64,000 bases of DNA from Sphingomonas sp. LM7 (GTDB lineage: Bacteria; Pseudomonadota; Alphaproteobacteria; Sphingomonadales; Sphingomonadaceae). Of this stretch, positions 59,823 to 64,000 are shown piece after piece. The stretch is taken from assembly GCF_002002925.1 (NCBI RefSeq), contig NZ_CP019511.1, positions 1,798,001 through 1,862,000 on the forward strand. Direction: 5' to 3'. The position numbers and the translations under genes are program-made. How positions within the stretch are numbered: the stretch's first letter is position 1; every line of letters begins with the position of its first letter. The notes beneath the pieces were generated by a model that had not been told where the DNA came from, ran no database searches, and saw nothing but the letters and a program-made list of their open reading frames with translations.

Positions 59823-61351
59823 GCGGCCCGTCCCTGTGCGGCGGCGCCGTCCATGATCTCGAGAAACTCCTCGTGCGTGGGCGTATCGGCAACAGTGTCG
59901 CGGAGCGAGCGGCGCATGGTTTCGAGCGATCGGGTCAACTGGGCATTGTCCACCGCGGCGACTGCGGGGTCGAGACGGGTGGGCAGGTCTTCGAAGCCGG
60001 CATAGATCGCCAGCCAACTTGCGGGGGAAAACATCTCCCAGCGATAGCGGACGAAGGCGCCGCGTGCGCGCCACAAAGCGAGTTTGGCGTTCAGGCTGTC
60101 GGGCACGTCCATGTCGCGGCAGGCCTGCCAGAACGCGCCGGTCCTGCCGTTGAGTTTGTAATGGAGGACCAGGAAATCGCGGACGCGCTCCATCTCCTCG
60201 GCCGACTGCTCGTTATATTCGGCGATCACCGTGGGGTCGAAATCCTTGTCCGGAAACAAGGATTTGAGCCGTTCGATCCCGGTTTCGATCAGCGCGATGC
60301 TGGTGGATTCCAAAGGCTCGAGGAAGCCCGAGGCCAGGCCGAGCGCGACGCAGTTCTTCGCCCAGGCGACCTGACGGCGGCCAGGGGTAAAGCGCAGTTT
60401 CCGGGGCTCCATCGTCGGCTCGCCGAGAAGATGCGCGAGCAATTCTTCGCGAGCTTGGTCATCGCTCTGGAATCGGCTGGAAAAGACCAGGCCGTTGCCT
60501 TCGCGCTTGCGCAGCGGAATGCGCCATTGCCAGCCGGCGGTTCGCGCAGTGACGGTGGTGCAGGAGGGCGGCAGCCCTGCCCGCTCGCTCTGCACTGCGA
60601 GGGCACCGTCGCAGAGCAACCAATGCGACCAGTCCTCGTAGCTGACCCCCAGCTTCTCACCGAGCAGCAGCGACCGGAAGCCCGAGCAATCGATGAACAG
60701 ATCGCCTTCGATGCGGGCGCCGCTGTCGAGCGTTAGCGCTTCGACGAAGCCGTCCGCGCCGCGGAGCGCCACATCGGTGATGCGGGCATCGACGCGCTGC
60801 ACGCCCATTTTTTCGGCGAAGCGGCGCATATGCTGCGCGAACAAGGCGGCATCGAAATGCAGTGCCCAATCGAAGATGCCGAGCTGCGAGCCCGGATCGG
60901 GCGCTGGCAAGGTGGCATGGCCTTCGCTCGCCAGCAGCGATCCCAGCGAATAGTTACCGAGCTGCGCGCGATCGCCCGCAGCGCGGGCTTTCAGCCAATA
61001 GTGATGGAAATCGATGCCCTTCAGGTCCTGCCCGAAGCGGCCGAACGGGTGGACGAAGCTGTGGCCGTCGCGAAGCCAGTCGACGAAGCAGATGCCAAGC
61101 TTGGCAGTGGCGTCGCACGCCTGCATCACTTCGGCGTCGGACATGCCGAGTGCGCCATAGAAGCGGCGAATTGTGGGGATCGTCGCCTCACCGACGCCGA
61201 CCGTGCCGATTTCCGAACTCTCGACAAGCGTGATGGCGACGTCGGTCCCGGACAGATGCGCGGACAGTGCCGCGGCCGCCATCCAGCCCGCAGTGCCGCC
61301 GCCCACGATGACGATCCGTTCGATCGCCCGCTCTGCCGCCCCGTCCATCAT
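59819..61351 (-). CDS. Tryptophan-halogenase family FAD protein 4
   Basis: 510-residue halogenase homologue and first gene of the hal4-hal3-lacI-MFS operon. The FAD motif GGGTAGW is at 17-23, catalytic-type Lys84 (CDATAKLGICF), WQWRIP in the middle and FLEPLESTSI near 345. It is the most divergent around the lysine. Two adjacent ATG codons (61351 and 61348) are possible starts. A degenerate operator-like palindrome lies about 20 bases upstream, and the receptor gene above ends in its own terminator. Confidence 0.86.
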   Translation of the reverse strand: MMDGAAERAIERIVIVGGGTAGWMAAAALSAHLSGTDVAITLVESSEIGTVGVGEATIPTIRRFYGALGMSDAEVMQACDATAKLGICFVDWLRDGHSFVHPFGRFGQDLKGIDFHHYWLKARAAGDRAQLGNYSLGSLLASEGHATLPAPDPGSQLGIFDWALHFDAALFAQHMRRFAEKMGVQRVDARITDVALRGADGFVEALTLDSGARIEGDLFIDCSGFRSLLLGEKLGVSYEDWSHWLLCDGALAVQSERAGLPPSCTTVTARTAGWQWRIPLRKREGNGLVFSSRFQSDDQAREELLAHLLGEPTMEPRKLRFTPGRRQVAWAKNCVALGLASGFLEPLESTSIALIETGIERLKSLFPDKDFDPTVIAEYNEQSAEEMERVRDFLVLHYKLNGRTGAFWQACRDMDVPDSLNAKLALWRARGAFVRYRWEMFSPASWLAIYAGFEDLPTRLDPAVAAVDNAQLTRSLETMRRSLRDTVADTPTHEEFLEIMDGAAAQGRAA

Positions 61352-61369
61352 GGAAACATCTGATCTTTT

Positions 61370-61383
61370 TGGTAGCGGTATCG
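61370..61383. promoter_or_regulatory. Degenerate xyl-type operator upstream of halogenase 4
   Basis: TGGTAGCGGTATCG matches 11 of 14 positions of the shared palindrome. It lies 18 bases before the halogenase 4 start, between the receptor terminator and the coding region, so this operon should have its own promoter. Confidence 0.45.
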
Positions 61384-61396
61384 CAAGCGAAACCGC

Positions 61397-61430
61397 AAAA
61401 AATGAGCCGGCGACGCAAGGCCGCCGGCTC
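61397..61430 (-). terminator. Rho-independent terminator of the right-edge receptor
   Basis: On the minus strand GAGCCGGCG pairs with CGCCGGCTC around a nine-base loop, followed by a run of six T. It lies 15 bases after the receptor stop. Confidence 0.88.
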
Positions 61431-61444
61431 AGGAGGGTTGGCTC

Positions 61445-64000
61445 TTAGAAGCGGGCGCGGACGCCCACCGAATAGCGCGGCTCGAATTCGTTCTGCGAGT
61501 GGAACTGCTTAGAGTCCTTGTCGAACTGGAAGTAGTAGCGCTCGATTTCGCCGAACACGTTCGATGCGTTGCCGTAGATCGCAAAGTTCTCGTTGATGTT
61601 GAACGTCACGTTCGCATCGACATATTGCGCCGTATCCTGGAAGATCGGGATATTACCGAACGTCGTCGATAGGCGCGGCGTGCGATAGCTGTATGCGACG
61701 CGCAGCTGCACCAGATCGTCTTGATACCAGCCGATCAGATTGACCTGATGCTTCGAGTTGTCCGGGAAGGGCAACCGTTCGCCATCCAGACCGAGGTCGG
61801 TCTGGCTGCTGTCGGAGAAGGTGTAGTTTGCGTCGAGGCCGAAGTTGCTCAAAACGCCGCCCCGGACGAAGTCGGCGAACGAAATCTTGGCCCCGACTTC
61901 GACGCCCTTGAGCGAACCGCCCTCGCCCTGCGCCGGCTGGGTGACCGGAACCGTGCGGCGGATGACGCCGTCCTGATCCGGGAAGCGGCCGGTGGGCGTG
62001 GTGGCCGAACGGACGAAGCTGCCGATATCGAGCTTGAACAGGCTGACGTTGAACAGCGTGCCGCGGCCCAGATAATATTCGATCGCGACATCATAGTTGT
62101 TCGAGCGCCACGGGTTGAGATACGGGTTGCCGCTCGAATTGGCCCCCGTCACCTGACGCACGCCGCACGGCGCGGCATCGGCCGGCGGCGGCGGATCGCC
62201 CGGCTTGGGGCAGAGCGAGTCCGCGGTCGAGATGGTCAGGCCGCCGCCGTAATTGCCCAGATCAAGCGGGATCATCGTCTTGGCGAACGAGGCGCGCAGA
62301 CGCAGGTTCGGCGTGATATCCGCCTTGAGGTTCACCGCCGGCAGGACGTCGACATAGTCGCGCCGAGTGACGGTATCGCCTTCATCGGTGTTGGTATCGC
62401 CATAGCTGCGCGTGCCGCCGGTGATGTTCTGCTTCACCGTCAGCTTGGTGTTGATGATCTTCGCACCGATCGCCGCACTGAAGATGCCGGTCTGGAACGC
62501 GGTGTTCACATAGGCGCTCTCCTCGACCAGATCGACGTCATAGGTGCGGCCCGGGATGATGACTTCGTCGGCGCCGCCGAACACGCGCTCATGGAACGCC
62601 TTGGCATCGTCGAAGTCGCGCGGATCGGCGACCCAGAAGCCCGGAATGCCCGAGCTGACTCCGCCGAGGTTGGTGAGGAAATAGACGTTGTTATACTCGT
62701 TGAGCTTGGTCGGCTTGTTGACCGTATAGCCCTGGAACACCGTTGTCGGATTGGTCGCGCTGACCGGCAGCGCCGGGTTGAACGCCGGGTTCGCGACTTG
62801 CTCGCCCGCCTGGCAGCCCGACTGGTTCATCACCACGTCGATCGCCTTCCACTGCGCGCCGCAGCCATCGGGCACGGTAGCGCCGTTGCCGCCATAGAAG
62901 TTGGAGAAGAGGTGGAAGGCCCGGATCTGGACGCCGCGATCGCTGCGGCGAACGCCGACATCGATGCGCTTCAATGCGCCGAACAGACCGTCACCGTCGA
63001 AGTCGTACGAGCCATCGGCCCGGAAGACGCCGAGATCCGAATCATTCTCCTGATTGCCCTCCGACGAGAAGGCGCCGACCGCATAGCTGTCGAGGTTCGC
63101 CATATAGTCGGCGAGCGGACGCGTGCCGAGGCCGCCGCTGATCGGGTTCTGGAAACCGCTGAGCACCGGATGGTCGCCGCTGATATCCATGTGGATCTGC
63201 GGGTTCTGGCCATAGCCGAGCGGGTTGGGATCGATATAGCGCCCGCCGTTCGAGCCGACGATCCCGTTGGTGTAGCGCGATGCCGGGAATTGCGACGCGA
63301 TGTTCGCCGGGTAGAACGGTCCGCGCGTCGGATCCGCGCCGTCACGGAACAGCGTGAAGGTATTGGTCTGGCGCCAGTTGCTCATATCGCCCTGGACCTG
63401 GCCGTTCACGCTGCGGAAATTGGCGTCCGCGCGCATTGCCCGCGCCGTGAACCGGAAGTTGCTGCCCGTGTCATAGTCGAGCTCGAGATTGTAGTTCGTC
63501 GCCTTCGACTTGGTGGTGCGATTGACGGTGAAGCTGTTCAGCCACCACACGTTGAGGTCATATTCGTCGACGTCGAGCCAAGGCTGGCCGTTGCCGCCGA
63601 CCTGGCCCGAATCCGACGACGCAGTCGGATTGGTCCAGCCCAGACCGCTCCAGCGATTCGAGATGTTGATGCCCGCGGCGCGGTTATGCTCGGTGAAGTC
63701 GGTGTGGAAGACTTCGCCGGTAAGCGTGAAGCCCTCGCCGAACTTGAGCTGTGCGGCCGCGTTGATGCCCAGGCGATCGCGCTCGACGACGCGGTTGAAG
63801 AATTCATAGCCGTGCGGCGAGATCCAGTTGGCGCCCGTACCCCCCCAGTCGTTGCTGCCGAACGGACCGCCGGCGATGCCGGCATAGTTGTTGCCAAGGT
63901 TGGAATTGCTCTTAACCGCCGAGAGCATCACGCCGAAATTGTCGCTGCGCCACGCCACCAGGCCGCTGACCAGATAGTCGTTCTGCTTGGTATAGTCGCC
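61445..64000 (-). CDS. TonB-dependent receptor, 5' end outside the window
   Basis: At least 851 residues of an outer-membrane transporter of the large carbohydrate-type class. Plug and signal peptide are missing; the visible part is barrel, with AFAKTMIPLDLGNYGGGLTI-like strand-turn patterns (LRLRASFAKTMIPLDLGNYG), NPYLNPWRSNNYDVAIEYYL and the C-terminal signature EPRYSVGVRARF ending in Phe. The last periplasmic turns are rich in Asn and Gly. It ends in a strong terminator, so the halogenase operon downstream is transcribed separately. The substrate is unknown; the LacI and MFS genes nearby suggest a sugar. Confidence 0.87.
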   Translation of the reverse strand, partial: GDYTKQNDYLVSGLVAWRSDNFGVMLSAVKSNSNLGNNYAGIAGGPFGSNDWGGTGANWISPHGYEFFNRVVERDRLGINAAAQLKFGEGFTLTGEVFHTDFTEHNRAAGINISNRWSGLGWTNPTASSDSGQVGGNGQPWLDVDEYDLNVWWLNSFTVNRTTKSKATNYNLELDYDTGSNFRFTARAMRADANFRSVNGQVQGDMSNWRQTNTFTLFRDGADPTRGPFYPANIASQFPASRYTNGIVGSNGGRYIDPNPLGYGQNPQIHMDISGDHPVLSGFQNPISGGLGTRPLADYMANLDSYAVGAFSSEGNQENDSDLGVFRADGSYDFDGDGLFGALKRIDVGVRRSDRGVQIRAFHLFSNFYGGNGATVPDGCGAQWKAIDVVMNQSGCQAGEQVANPAFNPALPVSATNPTTVFQGYTVNKPTKLNEYNNVYFLTNLGGVSSGIPGFWVADPRDFDDAKAFHERVFGGADEVIIPGRTYDVDLVEESAYVNTAFQTGIFSAAIGAKIINTKLTVKQNITGGTRSYGDTNTDEGDTVTRRDYVDVLPAVNLKADITPNLRLRASFAKTMIPLDLGNYGGGLTISTADSLCPKPGDPPPPADAAPCGVRQVTGANSSGNPYLNPWRSNNYDVAIEYYLGRGTLFNVSLFKLDIGSFVRSATTPTGRFPDQDGVIRRTVPVTQPAQGEGGSLKGVEVGAKISFADFVRGGVLSNFGLDANYTFSDSSQTDLGLDGERLPFPDNSKHQVNLIGWYQDDLVQLRVAYSYRTPRLSTTFGNIPIFQDTAQYVDANVTFNINENFAIYGNASNVFGEIERYYFQFDKDSKQFHSQNEFEPRYSVGVRARF

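Noticed and set aside
60729..60745. TTAGCGCTTCGA palindrome resembling the xyl operator
   Set aside because: It lies within the halogenase 4 coding region, matches only about 10 of 14 positions, and is explained by codon usage.
1..64000. tRNA, rRNA, integrase or insertion-sequence genes
   Set aside because: I looked for tRNA-like T-loop sequences, transposase motifs and long terminal repeats while reading and found none I could support.

Overview
The window reads as chromosomal DNA of a sphingomonad (Sphingomonas or a close relative; Alphaproteobacteria). The reasons are the high GC content, the many TonB-dependent receptors, a flagellar gene set with FlbT, tryptophan-halogenase-like proteins beside receptors, a Caulobacter-type oxidative xylose (Weimberg) pathway and alphaproteobacterial GC-rich intergenic hairpins. 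About 51 protein genes are supported. Two run off the edges: flgK on the left and a TonB-dependent receptor on the right. I saw no tRNA, rRNA, CRISPR array, integrase or insertion sequence.

Layout. (1) 1-13.4 kb: flagellar and regulatory block. flgE-flgK lie on the minus strand and flbT-fliI-fliJ plus a flagellar-type muramidase on the plus strand. They are followed by a sigma-70-family protein, a small unknown protein, a degenerate XRE/S24-like regulator, a GGDEF-EAL protein and a thymidylate kinase. A WYL-type regulator and a VOC protein interrupt the flagellar genes. (2) 13.5-18.8 kb: a minus-strand siderophore operon (TonB receptor, DUF3649, PepSY reductase-like, DUF3325-like and DUF4198 proteins) behind a Fur-like box. 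(3) 19-22 kb: xylX-xylB-xylC for oxidative xylose catabolism. (4) 22-29.7 kb: mixed genes, including a MarR regulator with an unusual operator array, and a cobalamin riboswitch ahead of an acyl-CoA thioesterase and an atypical TonB receptor. (5) 30-58 kb: a xylan/glucuronoxylan utilisation locus. It holds xylonate dehydratase, a xylose-type MFS porter, a LacI regulator, GH3, GH9, GH43, GH67 and GH10 enzymes, D-mannonate dehydratase, a large TonB receptor, a DUF6445 protein and two halogenases, then a P-loop kinase, a Pfk-2-like sugar kinase, an ArsR-type regulator and AlkB. (6) 56-64 kb: a second receptor module with a TonB receptor, two more halogenases, a LacI regulator and an MFS porter.

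How it fits together. Secreted and periplasmic GH10, GH43, GH67, GH3 and GH9 enzymes would cut glucuronoarabinoxylan, and the TonB receptors would import oligomers. Xylose would enter through the MFS porter and be oxidised by XylB, XylC, XylD and XylX to alpha-ketoglutarate semialdehyde; the last dehydrogenase (XylA) is not in the window. The glucuronate side chain released by GH67 would pass through D-mannonate to ManD. A shared 14-bp palindrome, consensus TGGTAGCGCTACCA, occurs ahead of xylX, the porter-xylD unit, GH3, the halogenase-GH43-GH9 operon, the large receptor, the GH67/ManD divergent pair and (degenerate) the second halogenase operon. This points to one LacI-type regulon.

The most unusual theme is four FAD-dependent halogenase homologues, all keeping the catalytic lysine. 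They sit in two translationally coupled pairs, one pair directly overlapping the GH43 gene and the other overlapping a LacI gene. All functions are inferred by reading the sequence; no database search was possible.
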